A DNA stretch of 64,000 nucleotides, taken from Acidobacteria bacterium AB60 (GTDB lineage Bacteria; Acidobacteriota; Terriglobia; Terriglobales; Acidobacteriaceae). Below are positions 6,881 to 15,820 of the stretch, piece by piece (position 1 is the stretch's first letter; every line of letters begins with the position of its first letter). A program made the translations under genes and the position numbers. Location: positions 62,001 through 126,000 of the forward strand of contig VANK01000001.1 of assembly GCA_008682415.1 (NCBI GenBank), read 5' to 3'. Below the pieces are notes generated by a model, which searched no databases, was not told the origin of the DNA, and worked only from the letters and a program-made list of their open reading frames with translations.

Positions 6881-8449
6881 ATGCAGACTCTACCGCCTCT
6901 TCCCCGGAGGTATCGCTTGAAGTCTGTCCCCATTGCGAAAAAGACTGCCGGCCAGGGCTTGAACTCCGCGAAGACGGGCCAGGAGTTGCGGCCCTCGGAT
7001 TCGGGGAGGGCGGCTGATCCGGCGCGTTCGTTCTCTTCGCCCATTCCGAGATCCTGGGATTTCCGCGGGGTGCCGGTGCATCCGCGGGGCGGAGGGCCGC
7101 TGCGTGCGGGGCCGGAGGGGTTGGAGGAGGAGGCGCGGCGGGTGTCGCAGGGCGTGCTGCAGGCGGGGGAGCCGCATCCCCTGGTGCGCGAGGGGTTGGC
7201 CCAGGCGCGGGTGCACAGCGGGCCGGGGGCGGCGCGGCTGGCGGAGCAGGAGAAGGCGCTGGCGTTCACGGTGGGGCGCGACATCTGGTTTGGGGCGGGG
7301 CAGTACCGGCCCGAGACGGCGATTGGGCAGCAGTTGATTGCGCACGAGGCCGTGCACGTGGCGCAGCAGATGCGGAGCGGACAGGCGATGCTGCAGCGGC
7401 AGCCCACCGGGACACAGATGCCTCCGCTGCAGGTGCAGGGCACGTTGAACCCGGTGGAGAGGGCGGTTCCGCACCTGGACCGGCTCAAGGGGGCGGGGGT
7501 GACGCCGGAGACGGTGGAGATGGAGCACGACGCCGGCGAGGTGGAGCGGAACACGGTGGATCCCACAACGCCATTGCCGTTTACGCCGAATGGCTGGGAC
7601 GGGACCACCATTCTGAATCGGCTGGGGCAGTACGACCGGATCGCGGGAACGGACAGCGATTCGCTGCGCTGCGTGCAGGCGGTGGGGATGGCGGCGCGCG
7701 TTCCGGACGGTCCGAGCGCGGTGAGCTCGTATCTGGGCGCGATGATCCTGCAGGGCATGACGACGGGGAACTTCGACCAGCGCAAGCGCACGGCGATGGA
7801 TGTGCTGAAGTACATCCAGTCGCGGATCGAGATGAAGCATGCGACGTATGGCGACCTCTCCTGGGCGCAGGAGGCGCTGCACGATCTGTTCTATGACGAT
7901 GTGAGCGGAACGCCGCTGGCGGATATTCCGGGCCAGGTGGCGCCGGGTTTCGATTTCACCAAGAACATGCAGCCGATGGATGTGTGGTGCGACAACCCGC
8001 AGCAGGTGATGGCGGCGGCCAATCAACTGCAGAACGGGGAGCAGTTGCTGGTGGATGAGTGGACGGTGCATCTCAACTGGGCGTTCGACGATCTGGAGGC
8101 CCAGGGGATCCACGTGCGCGAGGGACAGAGTGCGACCGTGAACTCGGACGGACGGCAGGCGCGAATTACACGAATCAATGAGGGACAGCGGCCGCCGCAT
8201 ACGGCGCTGAACTTTGCGCGCGACCGCAGGATGGGCCACCAGCTGCTGATTGTGAAGGACGCGGCGACAGGCGCGCTGCGGCTGTATGAGCCGGAGACGA
8301 CGGCGACGGGGCACCACTTCGACGGGCTGGCGGCGGATGGATCGAACCTGGCCGAGTACTTCCAGGATCAGCCGCGGTTCGGGATCTACCACTACATCCA
8401 GATTATTGGGAAGCTGACGGCGGGGCTGACGGCGTCGCTGGCGCGGTGA
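6881..8449 (+). CDS. DUF4157 protein, possible eCIS effector with papain-like C-terminal domain
   Basis: From ATG 6881 the protein has 522 residues. Residues about 100-170 match the DUF4157 pattern: LVREGLAQARVHSG, then the zinc-peptidase-like H155-E-A-V-H159 (HEAVHVAQQ). This domain is known from proteins linked to extracellular contractile injection systems. The remainder (about 240-515) has C264 at the start of a helix (SLRCVQAVGMAA) and, far downstream, H453 on a strand before a second strand ending in Y-E-P-E (GHQLLIVKDAATGALRLYEP). Cys, His-strand and acidic-after-strand is the layout of papain-like cysteine peptidase toxins; this reading is inference. No signal peptide and no contractile-system genes are nearby. 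The start is uncertain because a GGGAGA lies directly against the ATG. Confidence 0.7.
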   Translation: MQTLPPLPRRYRLKSVPIAKKTAGQGLNSAKTGQELRPSDSGRAADPARSFSSPIPRSWDFRGVPVHPRGGGPLRAGPEGLEEEARRVSQGVLQAGEPHPLVREGLAQARVHSGPGAARLAEQEKALAFTVGRDIWFGAGQYRPETAIGQQLIAHEAVHVAQQMRSGQAMLQRQPTGTQMPPLQVQGTLNPVERAVPHLDRLKGAGVTPETVEMEHDAGEVERNTVDPTTPLPFTPNGWDGTTILNRLGQYDRIAGTDSDSLRCVQAVGMAARVPDGPSAVSSYLGAMILQGMTTGNFDQRKRTAMDVLKYIQSRIEMKHATYGDLSWAQEALHDLFYDDVSGTPLADIPGQVAPGFDFTKNMQPMDVWCDNPQQVMAAANQLQNGEQLLVDEWTVHLNWAFDDLEAQGIHVREGQSATVNSDGRQARITRINEGQRPPHTALNFARDRRMGHQLLIVKDAATGALRLYEPETTATGHHFDGLAADGSNLAEYFQDQPRFGIYHYIQIIGKLTAGLTASLAR

Positions 8450-8458
8450 ACGCGGTGC

Positions 8459-8486
8459 GAGTTGCGAGTCGCGAGTTGCGGGTTGC
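8459..8486 (+). repeat. Heptamer array, GAGTTGC type, 4 units
   Basis: GAGTTGC, GAGTCGC, GAGTTGC, GGGTTGC in phase, starting 10 bases after the DUF4157 stop. It runs almost directly into the GGGAATA array. Confidence 0.95.
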
Positions 8487-8488
8487 GA

Positions 8489-8593
8489 GGGAATAGGGAA
8501 TAGGGAATAGGGAATAGGGAATAGGGAATAGGGAATAGGGAATAGGGAATAGGGAATAGGGAATAGGGAATAGGGAATAGGGAATAGGGAATA
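8489..8593 (+). repeat. Heptamer array, 15 perfect GGGAATA units
   Basis: 105 bases of uninterrupted GGGAATA, 15 exact copies, ending 6 bases before the permease ATG at 8600. It fills the place where promoter and ribosome-binding site would be expected. On the minus strand it would read as a repeated IPYSLFP peptide, which I regard as non-coding. Confidence 0.98.
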
Positions 8594-8599
8594 GGTTAG

Positions 8600-11017
8600 A
8601 TGCGCATGGGAATGGGAAACGATTTGGGATTTGCGGTGCGGCAGTTCCGGCGGGTGCCGGGGTATGCGGGGTTCACGGTGCTGGTGCTGGCGCTGGGGAT
8701 CGGGACGGTTACGGCGATGTTCACGATCTGCTACGCGGTGCTGCTGAAGCCGCTGCCGTTCCAGGCCGGCGGACGGTTGTACCAGGCGGTAGAGAAGGGC
8801 CCGCAGGCCGAGGATGGGGTGCAGGTTCGGAACGACGAACTGAGGGACTGGCAGCAGGCGGCGCAGGGACGCGCCGAGATCGCGTTCCATAGCGGCGGAC
8901 TGAATATTGCGGATGGTCCCGGCGGGGCGGTGCTGATCTCAGAGGTGGACGCGAGCGGGAACCTGTTCGATGTGCTGGGCGCGCGGCCGCTGATGGGGCG
9001 CGGGTTCTCGCACGAGGAGGCGGAGCAGGGGGCGAATGTGGCGGTGTTGAGCTATGCCCTGTGGCAGCAGGAGTTCGCGAGCGATCCGCAGGTTGTGGGG
9101 AAGCAGTTGCACGTGGGCGGGGTGCCGCGGACGGTGATTGGAGTGATGCCGCCGCAGTTCTTATATCCCGTGTGGGACGACCGGCCGGAGCTGTGGGTCC
9201 CGGCGGATCGCGGAGCCGGGGCGACGGGGGTGAACGGCGCATTCTTTGCGCCGGTTGTGCGGGTGAACCGGGGCGTTCCGTTGAGCGCGGTGGAGACGGC
9301 TCTGGCGCGGGTGCATGCGCGGTATGGGAAGGACGCGAAGACGACGATCCGGCTGGTGGGCGTGCGGGAACTGCTGGTGGCCGATGTGCGGCCGGCGCTG
9401 CTGGCGCTGAGCGCGGCGGTGTGCGTGGTGTGGCTGATTGCCTGCAGCAACGTGGCGGGGCTGATGCTGGCGCGGGTGATGGCGCGGCGGCGCGAGCTGG
9501 CGGTGCGGGCGGCGTTGGGAGCGGGACGGTGGCGACTCGCGCTGCAACTGCTGGTGGAGAGCGTGGTGCTGAGTTGTGCGGGAGCGCTGGCGGGGCTGGG
9601 ACTTGCGGCGGCGATTCTCCAGGTGTTTCGACATCTGCTGACGCAAAAGGTGCCGCTGGCCGGAGATCTGCATTTGAACTGGGCCGTGTGGATGGGCCTT
9701 GTGGCGTTGACGCTGCTGACGGGCTTGGCGTTTGGGACAGCACCGGCGCTGATGGCGGCGCGCACGCAGGTGCACGAGGCGCTGAAGCGCGGAGGGAAGG
9801 CGCAGGCGGGCGATCACGGGCAGAACCGGGCGCGGACGTTGCTGCTGGTGGGGCAGGTGGCGTTGTCAGTGGCGCTGCTGATTGGGGCGGGGCTGATGCT
9901 GCGCACGATGTATGCGCTGCGGCACGTGCCCCTGGGCTTCCGCAGCGATCACCTGGTGCTGGCGAGTGTGACGATTCCCAACGATCTGTATAAAGACCGC
10001 AATGTGGGGACGGCGGTGTGGCAGCCGCTGCTGGAGGAGGTTCGGCGACTGCCGGGGGTGCGCGCGGCGGCGCTGTCGACGGTGTTGCCGATTCAGCACC
10101 CGGTGGAGCTGATCACGGTGGTGTATGCGACCGCGTGGATGCACGGGGATGGGAACGCGACAGTGCGCGCGGCGACGCCGGGGCTGACGGATGCGCTGGG
10201 CGTGCGGATGCGGAGCGGGCGGTTCTTCACCGCCGAGGATACGGCGAGCAGTCTGCCCGTGGTGGTGGTGAACCAGACGTTTGTGGATCGCTACCTGGGC
10301 GGCGGGGATGCGCGCGGGAAGGTGATCCGGTATGGGCGGGTTCCGCGCGCGGCAACGGTGGTGGGCGTGATGGAGGATGTGCACCAGGACAGCGTGGCGG
10401 GGGCGAGCCAGCCGGAGTTTTATCTGAGCGTGGCGCAACTGGGTCCTGACCAGCAGATCTACCGGGCGCTGCTGGGGCGGTTTCTGCAGGTGGCGGTGCG
10501 AACGGATGCGCCTCCGGCGGGGATGATCGAGGAGCTGCGGCGGGGCATTCCGAGGGCGAATCCGCACCTGGCGCTGGGCGCGTGCATGACGATGACGGAG
10601 GCGGTGGAGGACTCGATTGGCGCGCAGAAGCTGGTGGCGCAGGTGATTGCGGGGTTTGGAGCGCTGGTGCTGCTGATCGCGGTGGTGGGCGTGTATGGGC
10701 TGCTGCACTACGTGGTGACGCAGCGGACGCAGGAGATCGGGATCCGCATGGCGCTGGGGGCGGACCGGGCGCGGGTGCTGGGGATGGTGCTGCGGCATAC
10801 GCTGGCGCTGCTGCTGGCGGGCACGGCCGGCGGGATCGGGATTGCGCTGCTGTGCGGGCCGCTGCTGGAGGGCTTTCTGTTTGGTGTGAAGGCGGCGGAC
10901 CCGTGGACGATGGGGGTGATGTCGCTGGGGCTGGTGGTGTGCGGATTGCTTGCGGCGGTGGGGCCGGCGCGAAGGGCGGTGGGGGTGAATCCGGTGGAGG
11001 CGCTGCGGGCCGAGTGA
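8600..11017 (+). CDS. Orphan FtsX/MacB-type permease (ADOP family)
   Basis: An 805-residue membrane protein of the acidobacterial duplicated orphan permease type: an N-terminal MacB-like part (FRRVPGYAGFTVLVLALGIG, first helix about residues 22-45) with a periplasmic domain, a central FtsX-like core (LLALSAAVCVVWLIACSNVA...RRRELAVRAALGAGRWR), a second periplasmic domain and a C-terminal FtsX core (QRTQEIGIRMALGADRARVL) ending NPVEALRAE. Such proteins resemble the permease half of MacB but have no ATPase next to them, and none is seen here. Their cargo is unknown. Three in-frame ATGs (8600, 8606, 8612) follow the GGGAATA array, so start choice and translation signals are unclear. Confidence 0.9.
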   Translation: MRMGMGNDLGFAVRQFRRVPGYAGFTVLVLALGIGTVTAMFTICYAVLLKPLPFQAGGRLYQAVEKGPQAEDGVQVRNDELRDWQQAAQGRAEIAFHSGGLNIADGPGGAVLISEVDASGNLFDVLGARPLMGRGFSHEEAEQGANVAVLSYALWQQEFASDPQVVGKQLHVGGVPRTVIGVMPPQFLYPVWDDRPELWVPADRGAGATGVNGAFFAPVVRVNRGVPLSAVETALARVHARYGKDAKTTIRLVGVRELLVADVRPALLALSAAVCVVWLIACSNVAGLMLARVMARRRELAVRAALGAGRWRLALQLLVESVVLSCAGALAGLGLAAAILQVFRHLLTQKVPLAGDLHLNWAVWMGLVALTLLTGLAFGTAPALMAARTQVHEALKRGGKAQAGDHGQNRARTLLLVGQVALSVALLIGAGLMLRTMYALRHVPLGFRSDHLVLASVTIPNDLYKDRNVGTAVWQPLLEEVRRLPGVRAAALSTVLPIQHPVELITVVYATAWMHGDGNATVRAATPGLTDALGVRMRSGRFFTAEDTASSLPVVVVNQTFVDRYLGGGDARGKVIRYGRVPRAATVVGVMEDVHQDSVAGASQPEFYLSVAQLGPDQQIYRALLGRFLQVAVRTDAPPAGMIEELRRGIPRANPHLALGACMTMTEAVEDSIGAQKLVAQVIAGFGALVLLIAVVGVYGLLHYVVTQRTQEIGIRMALGADRARVLGMVLRHTLALLLAGTAGGIGIALLCGPLLEGFLFGVKAADPWTMGVMSLGLVVCGLLAAVGPARRAVGVNPVEALRAE

Positions 11018-11024
11018 ACGGCGA

Positions 11025-11052
11025 GGGAATAGGGAATAGGGAATAGGGAATA
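11025..11052 (+). repeat. Heptamer array, GGGAATA type, 4 units
   Basis: Four perfect GGGAATA units followed by GGGACGA, beginning 7 bases after the permease stop codon. The permease gene is thus bracketed by the same repeat on both sides. Confidence 0.95.
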
Positions 11053-11193
11053 GGGACGAGATGCTATGGGAGCTCGCTTGTGTTGCACCGCGGGGGACTT
11101 GGGCTTGCGTGATCCTGCGTGGTGTGACGGGCGGCATGGCGCGGGGCGCGCTTGGGACGGCATCTTGGATGGGCGTTGCTAGACTTGGGGCAG

Positions 11194-11928
11194 ATGATGG
11201 GAATTCGTGGGGGGCGGGCGGTGGCCCGCTGGGTGGTGTGTGTCTGTCTGGCGCTGGGCATGGCGGCGCCGCTTCCGTCGCAGATTGATGAAGGGAATGT
11301 GATTCGCGGCATCGATGCGTCGGTGAGCGCGCGCGAGGAGAATCTGCTGGGGTACACGGTCACGGAGCATTATTCGGTCTACCGCAGCAAGGATACGGCG
11401 CATCCGGCGGCGGAGATGACGGTGAAGACAACCTACCGGAAGGACAAGGGCAAGAGCTACCAGGTGCTCCGCGAGAGCGGGTCGGAGCTGATCCGCAAGC
11501 AGGTGCTGGGGCGGGTGCTGGACAGCGAACGGGTTGCCACGGCGCCGGCCAACCGGGTGACGGCGCTGATCGATTCGGCCAACTACAACCTGCACGTGAA
11601 GGGCGCGGAGGTGGTGGACGGGCGCCCGTGCATTGCGTTGACCCTCGTGCCGCGGCGCGCAGGGCAATACCTGTTCCAGGGCGACTTGTGGGTGGATGCG
11701 CAGGATTACTCGATTGTGCAGCTGGCGGGCGCGACGGTGAAGAGCCCGTCGGTGCTGGCGGGAACGACGCAGGTGACGCGCAAGTACGCAATGGTGGACG
11801 GGTTTCCGATGGCTACGCATGCGTCGGCGACGTCGTCGAGCTGGCTGCTGGGGCAGACGGTGATCGACATTTCCTACAGCGGGTATCAGATCGAGCGGCG
11901 GGCGGGAGTCGCGGCGGGCTCGCACTAG
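11194..11928 (+). CDS. Secreted LolA-like / outer-membrane lipoprotein-sorting-type protein
   Basis: A 244-residue protein from ATG 11194 (or 11197). A signal peptide (ARWVVCVCLALGMAAPLPSQ) is followed by a beta-rich domain with KSYQVLRESGSELIRKQVLG and VVDGRPCIALTLVPRRAGQY. Then comes LFQGDLWVDAQDYSIVQLAG, a strand pattern shared by LolA/LolB-fold proteins that bind lipids in a half-barrel. It is probably periplasmic. It sits between the orphan permease and the nickel transporter in the same direction, but there is a gap of about 175 bases before it and about 50 after, so operon membership is uncertain. The precise ligand is unknown. Confidence 0.65.
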   Translation: MMGIRGGRAVARWVVCVCLALGMAAPLPSQIDEGNVIRGIDASVSAREENLLGYTVTEHYSVYRSKDTAHPAAEMTVKTTYRKDKGKSYQVLRESGSELIRKQVLGRVLDSERVATAPANRVTALIDSANYNLHVKGAEVVDGRPCIALTLVPRRAGQYLFQGDLWVDAQDYSIVQLAGATVKSPSVLAGTTQVTRKYAMVDGFPMATHASATSSSWLLGQTVIDISYSGYQIERRAGVAAGSH

Positions 11929-11977
11929 GGCGCGGGTCACAGCCGGAATTGGGCTCTGCACTATACTTCAACTCGTG

Positions 11978-12742
11978 ATGGTGCTGCCGGGCGACTGGAA
12001 ACTCGACGCGGCGCTGGGCTCGTGCCTGGTGCTGGGGCTGCGGCACGGGTTCGACTACGACCATCTGGCGGCGATCTCGGATATCACGGCGGTGCAGCGC
12101 AACTGGAGGAGCGGGTTGCGGCTGGGCGTGACGTATGCGCTGGGGCACGCGTTCATGGTGGCGTTGCTGGGCGTGGCGGTTCTGGAGCTGCATGTGGGAT
12201 TGCCGGCGGGGCTGGATAGCCTGACGGAGCGGCTGATCGGGCTGACGCTGATCGTGCTGGCGGTGGGCGTGGTGGCGGGGATTGTGCGCAAGGGCGGGCA
12301 CGGCCACGCGCATGGAAGGATCGAGAGCCGGCTGGCGATCGCCATCAATGGGTTGTTGTGGGCGGCGTGGCGGGTGCGGCGGCTGTGGGCGCCGACGGCG
12401 CAGGCGCCGCAGCGATTCCAGTGGATGTACAGCGGCAGGTCGGTATTTCTGATCGGCATGCTGCATGGGATCGGGGCGGAGACGCCGAGCCAGCTGGGGC
12501 TGTTCTTCCTGGCCAAGAGCCTGGGGGGAACGGCGAACGGCATGATGGGACTGGCGGCGTTCTGTGCGGGCCTGGTGGCGATGAACGGGCTGATGACGGC
12601 TTCGATTGGAGGGGCATTCAATCGGGGCGCGTTCCATCCGCGGTTATACCATGCGATTGCGTGGATGGGCGCGGCGTACAGCTTCGTGATCGGCGTGATC
12701 TTTCTGTTCGGGATCTCCGGACGGCTACCGCAGCTGGGCTGA
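11978..12742 (+). CDS. NiCoT-type nickel transporter next to the hydrogenase operon
   Basis: A 254-residue integral membrane protein. The first helices carry R22-H23-G-F-D-Y-D28-H29, which fits the H-x4-D-H signature that NiCoT/NicT nickel-cobalt permeases use for metal selection. Further helices include YALGHAFMVALLGVAVLEL, LTLIVLAVGVVAGIV, FLIGMLHGIGAETPSQLGLF and FVIGVIFLFGI, with a His-rich cytoplasmic stretch GGHGHAHGR. It lies 215 bases before hoxE in the same direction, so nickel supply for the [NiFe] centre of HoxH is the obvious role (inference). No Shine-Dalgarno is visible; a TATACT at 11962-11967 only 10 bases before the ATG would fit a nearly leaderless mRNA. Confidence 0.85.
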   Translation: MVLPGDWKLDAALGSCLVLGLRHGFDYDHLAAISDITAVQRNWRSGLRLGVTYALGHAFMVALLGVAVLELHVGLPAGLDSLTERLIGLTLIVLAVGVVAGIVRKGGHGHAHGRIESRLAIAINGLLWAAWRVRRLWAPTAQAPQRFQWMYSGRSVFLIGMLHGIGAETPSQLGLFFLAKSLGGTANGMMGLAAFCAGLVAMNGLMTASIGGAFNRGAFHPRLYHAIAWMGAAYSFVIGVIFLFGISGRLPQLG

Positions 12743-12860
12743 AATCTTCGATTGAGGGTAAGGGCAGGTTCTTCCGCAGGTTGCGGTAAGGCTCATGGTT
12801 GATGACTCATCCCATGTGCTGAGATTTTCTGCGAGCATCGTGACCATCATCACCGTGCGG

Positions 12861-12866
12861 TTGACA
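12861..12866 (+). promoter_or_regulatory. Possible -35 element of the hox operon
   Basis: A perfect TTGACA lies 92 bases upstream of the chosen hoxE start. I could not find a convincing -10 at 16-18 bases (the best is an A-rich ACACTA), so the promoter assignment is weak. Small palindromes (GCCC-GAA-GGGC and CTCCC-T-GGGAG) follow between 12890 and 12925. Confidence 0.25.
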
Positions 12867-12957
12867 ACTCTCCCCATACAACAACACTAGGCCCGAAGGG
12901 CGATTCTCCCTGGGAGTTGGGGATTGCGCTTTGGAGCCGGATTCTGCAGGAGGAACC

Positions 12958-13455
12958 GTGGCTGCCCTGACCCCTCCGCCGCTTCCCAGCGACGACAAAC
13001 GATGGAAGATCGTGAACGGCACCATGCGCAAGAACGGGTTTGCCCGTCACGCGCTGATCGAGACGCTTCACACCGTGCAGTCTTCGTTCGGCTACCTGGA
13101 CGATGAGTCGATCCGTTTTGTGGCGCGTTCGCTGCGCGTGCCGCTGAGCCAGGCGTACGGGGTGGTGACGTTCTACCACTACTTCAGCCTGAAGCCGCCG
13201 GGCAAGCACACCATGACGGTGTGCACCGGAACGGCGTGCTACATCAAGGGCACGGACAAGCTGGTGGCGGAGGCGGAGAAGCGGCTCGGCATTGCGCAGG
13301 GGCAGACCACCAAGGACGGCAAGATCAGCCTGATGACGGCGCGCTGCGTGGGCGCCTGCGGCCGCGCCCCGGTGGTGTTGACGGATGGCGAGGTGAACGG
13401 GCTGGTGACCGGAGAGCAGATGCTGGCCGAGCTGGAAAGGTGGGCGGTGGAATGA
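12958..13455 (+). CDS. hoxE: Bidirectional [NiFe] hydrogenase diaphorase subunit HoxE
   Basis: A 165-residue NuoE-type subunit carrying one [2Fe-2S] cluster. The four cysteines are C89 and C94 (VCTGTACYIKG) and C130 and C134 (RCVGACGRAP). The GTG start at 12958 is chosen because an AGGAGG lies four bases upstream; an earlier TTG at 12931 would place that ribosome-binding site inside the gene. HoxE joins HoxFU to form the NAD(H)-handling half of the Hox enzyme in the cytoplasm. Its stop overlaps the hoxF start in an ATGA, showing translational coupling. Gene order E-F-U-Y-H is that of group 3d hydrogenases of cyanobacterial type. Confidence 0.95.
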   Translation: MAALTPPPLPSDDKRWKIVNGTMRKNGFARHALIETLHTVQSSFGYLDDESIRFVARSLRVPLSQAYGVVTFYHYFSLKPPGKHTMTVCTGTACYIKGTDKLVAEAEKRLGIAQGQTTKDGKISLMTARCVGACGRAPVVLTDGEVNGLVTGEQMLAELERWAVE

Positions 13456-15110
13456 ATCTCGAAGAACTGGAGCAGATCGCCGAATCGGTTCGCCAGGAGA
13501 ACGCGAAGTTCGATCACGAAGTGAATGTGTGCATGGGCACCGGGTGCCTGAGCCAGCACTCCGACCGTTTGAAGGAGGCGCTGGCGGCGGAGGTGGCGGC
13601 CAGCGGCAAACAGGTGCTGGTGCGGCGGACAGGATGCATGGGGTTATGCGCGGCAGGGCCGCTGGTGCTGGTGGATCCCGAAGAGGTGTTGTACCAGCGC
13701 TGCAATGCGGGGAACGCGCGCGAGATTGTGGCCAGCCTGGGCGGGGAGCCGGTGGCGGCGCTGCAGTGCGATCTGCGGGAGCACTTCGACCAGCAGGTGC
13801 ACGTGGTGCTGGAGAACTCCGGGCATATCGATCCCGAGCGCATTGAGGACTACATTGCGCGCGACGGCTACCTGGCGCTGGTGAAGGTGCTGGCGGAGAT
13901 GGAACCGCTCGATGTGATCAAGGAGATCACGGAGAGCGGGCTGCGCGGGCGCGGTGGCGGAGGGTATCCGACGGGGCTGAAGTGGGGCACGGTGGCCAAG
14001 GCAGTCGGGGATATCAAGTACGTGATCTGCAATGGCGACGAGGGCGATCCGGGAGCGTTCATGGACCGCAGCGTGCTCGAGAGCGATCCGCAGCGGGTGC
14101 TGGAGGGCATGGCGATCGCGGCCTACGCGGTGGGCGCGAGCAAGGGATACATCTACGTGCGGGCCGAGTATCCGCTGGCGGTGCAGCGACTGCAGGCGTG
14201 CCTGCGGGATGCGCGGCGGCGGGGCCTGCTGGGCAACAACATCTGCAATACGCCATTCAGCTTTGACGTGGAGATCCGGCTGGGGGCGGGCGCGTTTGTG
14301 TGCGGGGAGGAGACCGCGCTGATCGCGTCGATTGAAGGCAAGCGCGGGCAGCCGAAGCCGCGGCCGCCCTATCCGGCGGTGAGCGGGCTGTGGGGCAAGC
14401 CGACCCTGATCAACAACGTGGAGACCTACGCGAATATCGCGCCGATTCTGCGGATGGGCGCGCGAAAGTTCGCGGAGCTGGGCACGGAGAAGAGCAAGGG
14501 GACCAAGGTCTTCGCGCTCACCGGGAAGATCACCAATACCGGGCTGGTGGAAGTGCCCATGGGCATGAAGCTGCGGCAGATTATCGAGGGAATCGGCGGC
14601 GGCGTGCCGGGGGGGCACACGTTCAAGGCGGTGCAGACGGGCGGGCCCTCGGGCGGGTGCATTCCCGAGGAGCTTCTCGACATCGAGGTCAGCTACGAGT
14701 CGCTGATCCAGGTTGGGTCGATGATGGGCTCGGGCGGCATGATCGTGATGGACGATACGTCGTGCATGGTGAACGTGGCGCGGTTCTTCGTGGAGTTCTG
14801 CAAGACGGAGTCGTGCGGGAAGTGTATCCCGTGCCGCGCGGGGACGGCGCAGATGTACACGCTGCTGACGCGGATCTGCACGGGCGAGGGAACGATGCAG
14901 GATCTTGATCTGCTGGTGGATCTGTGCGGCACGATCCGCGAGACCAGCCTGTGCGGTCTTGGCATGTCGGCGCCCAACCCGGTGCTGAGCACGCTGCGCT
15001 ACTTCAAGCATGAGTACATCGAGCACATTGTGCACAAGCGCTGTCCGGCGGGCGTCTGCAATATGGGCGTGGCCGTTGCGGCTGGAAAGGCGCAGGAGGT
15101 GTTGGCATGA
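13452..15110 (+). CDS. hoxF: Bidirectional hydrogenase NADH-binding subunit HoxF
   Basis: A 552-residue protein related to NuoF. The N-terminal thioredoxin-like domain has C27, C32, C62 and C66, ligands for a [2Fe-2S] cluster. The 51-kDa core follows, with the FMN/NADH loop [17 protein letters not shown] (about 163-179) and [13 protein letters not shown], then a SLBB-type segment. A C-terminal [4Fe-4S] motif [14 protein letters not shown] plus a later cysteine in TSLCGLG completes it. HoxF oxidises or reduces NAD(H) and passes electrons through HoxU to the hydrogenase module. It overlaps hoxE and hoxU by 4 bases each; an AGGAGG lies at 15094-15099 before hoxU. Confidence 0.96.
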   Translation: MNLEELEQIAESVRQENAKFDHEVNVCMGTGCLSQHSDRLKEALAAEVAASGKQVLVRRTGCMGLCAAGPLVLVDPEEVLYQRCNAGNAREIVASLGGEPVAALQCDLREHFDQQVHVVLENSGHIDPERIEDYIARDGYLALVKVLAEMEPLDVIKEITESGLRGRGGGGYPTGLKWGTVAKAVGDIKYVICNGDEGDPGAFMDRSVLESDPQRVLEGMAIAAYAVGASKGYIYVRAEYPLAVQRLQACLRDARRRGLLGNNICNTPFSFDVEIRLGAGAFVCGEETALIASIEGKRGQPKPRPPYPAVSGLWGKPTLINNVETYANIAPILRMGARKFAELGTEKSKGTKVFALTGKITNTGLVEVPMGMKLRQIIEGIGGGVPGGHTFKAVQTGGPSGGCIPEELLDIEVSYESLIQVGSMMGSGGMIVMDDTSCMVNVARFFVEFCKTESCGKCIPCRAGTAQMYTLLTRICTGEGTMQDLDLLVDLCGTIRETSLCGLGMSAPNPVLSTLRYFKHEYIEHIVHKRCPAGVCNMGVAVAAGKAQEVLA

Positions 15111-15820
15111 GCCCGGCCGTAGACGTCAAAACGCTGGTCATCGACGGCAAGAATGTAAGCGCGCGCGCGGGACAGACCATCCTGGAGGTGGCGCGGGAGA
15201 ACGGGATCGAGATCCCCACGCTGTGTCACCTGGATGGCCTGGGGGATGTGGGCGCGTGCCGGCTATGCGTGGTTGAGGTGAAGGGTAGTCCCAAGCTCTT
15301 TCCGGCGTGCGTGACCTCGGTGTTTGAAGGCATGGAGGTCAGCACGCACTCGGAGAGGCTGCAGAAACACCGCCGCACGATTTTGGAACTGCTGTTCACC
15401 GAACGCAACCACATTTGCAGTGTGTGCGTTTCGAACGGCCACTGCGAACTGCAGACGCTGGCGCAGCAGCAGGGAATGACCCACGTGCGGCTGCCGTACC
15501 GGAATCCCGAACTGACGGTAGATGGATCGCATGAGCGCTTCACGGTGGACCATAACCGCTGCGTGCTGTGCACCCGCTGCGTGCGGGTGTGCGCGGAGAT
15601 CGAGGGGGCGCACGTGTGGGACGTGATGGGCCGGGGCATCGATTCGATGGTCATCACCGATCTCCATCAGCCCTGGGGCGAGTCTTCCTGCACGCGGTGC
15701 GGGAAGTGCGTCCAGGTGTGTCCGACGGGCGCGCTGTTCGACAAGAGCAAGATCGGCTCGGATCACCCCAAGTATCCGGACTTTCTGCCCTATCTGAACA
15801 TGATGAGGGAAGCGCAATGA
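15107..15820 (+). CDS. hoxU: Bidirectional hydrogenase iron-sulfur subunit HoxU
   Basis: A 237-residue protein like the N-terminus of NuoG. It has a plant-ferredoxin-type [2Fe-2S] site (C40, C51, C54, C68), a His-Cys3 [4Fe-4S] segment ([20 protein letters not shown] with a later C in GHCELQ), and two classical [4Fe-4S] motifs ([11 protein letters not shown] and [11 protein letters not shown]). It wires the diaphorase subunits HoxEF to HoxYH. It starts with an ATGA overlap with hoxF and ends in an ATGA overlap with hoxY (15817-15820), so all five subunits appear co-translated. Length and cluster complement are normal for the family. Confidence 0.96.
   Translation: MSPAVDVKTLVIDGKNVSARAGQTILEVARENGIEIPTLCHLDGLGDVGACRLCVVEVKGSPKLFPACVTSVFEGMEVSTHSERLQKHRRTILELLFTERNHICSVCVSNGHCELQTLAQQQGMTHVRLPYRNPELTVDGSHERFTVDHNRCVLCTRCVRVCAEIEGAHVWDVMGRGIDSMVITDLHQPWGESSCTRCGKCVQVCPTGALFDKSKIGSDHPKYPDFLPYLNMMREAQ

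Noticed and set aside
6538..7815. Leftward frame across the hairpin copies and heptamers upstream of the DUF4157 gene
   Set aside because: Its sequence is translated repeat, and its N-terminal half is the antisense of the DUF4157 gene.
8489..8593. Peptide repeat IPYSLFP encoded on the minus strand of the GGGAATA array
   Set aside because: A 7-bp perfect repeat reads as a 7-residue repeat in any frame; there is no start, ribosome-binding site or conserved flanking domain.
12861..12890. A full sigma-70 promoter for the hox operon
   Set aside because: The TTGACA is perfect, but no acceptable -10 lies at 16-18 bases; kept only as a weak -35 candidate.
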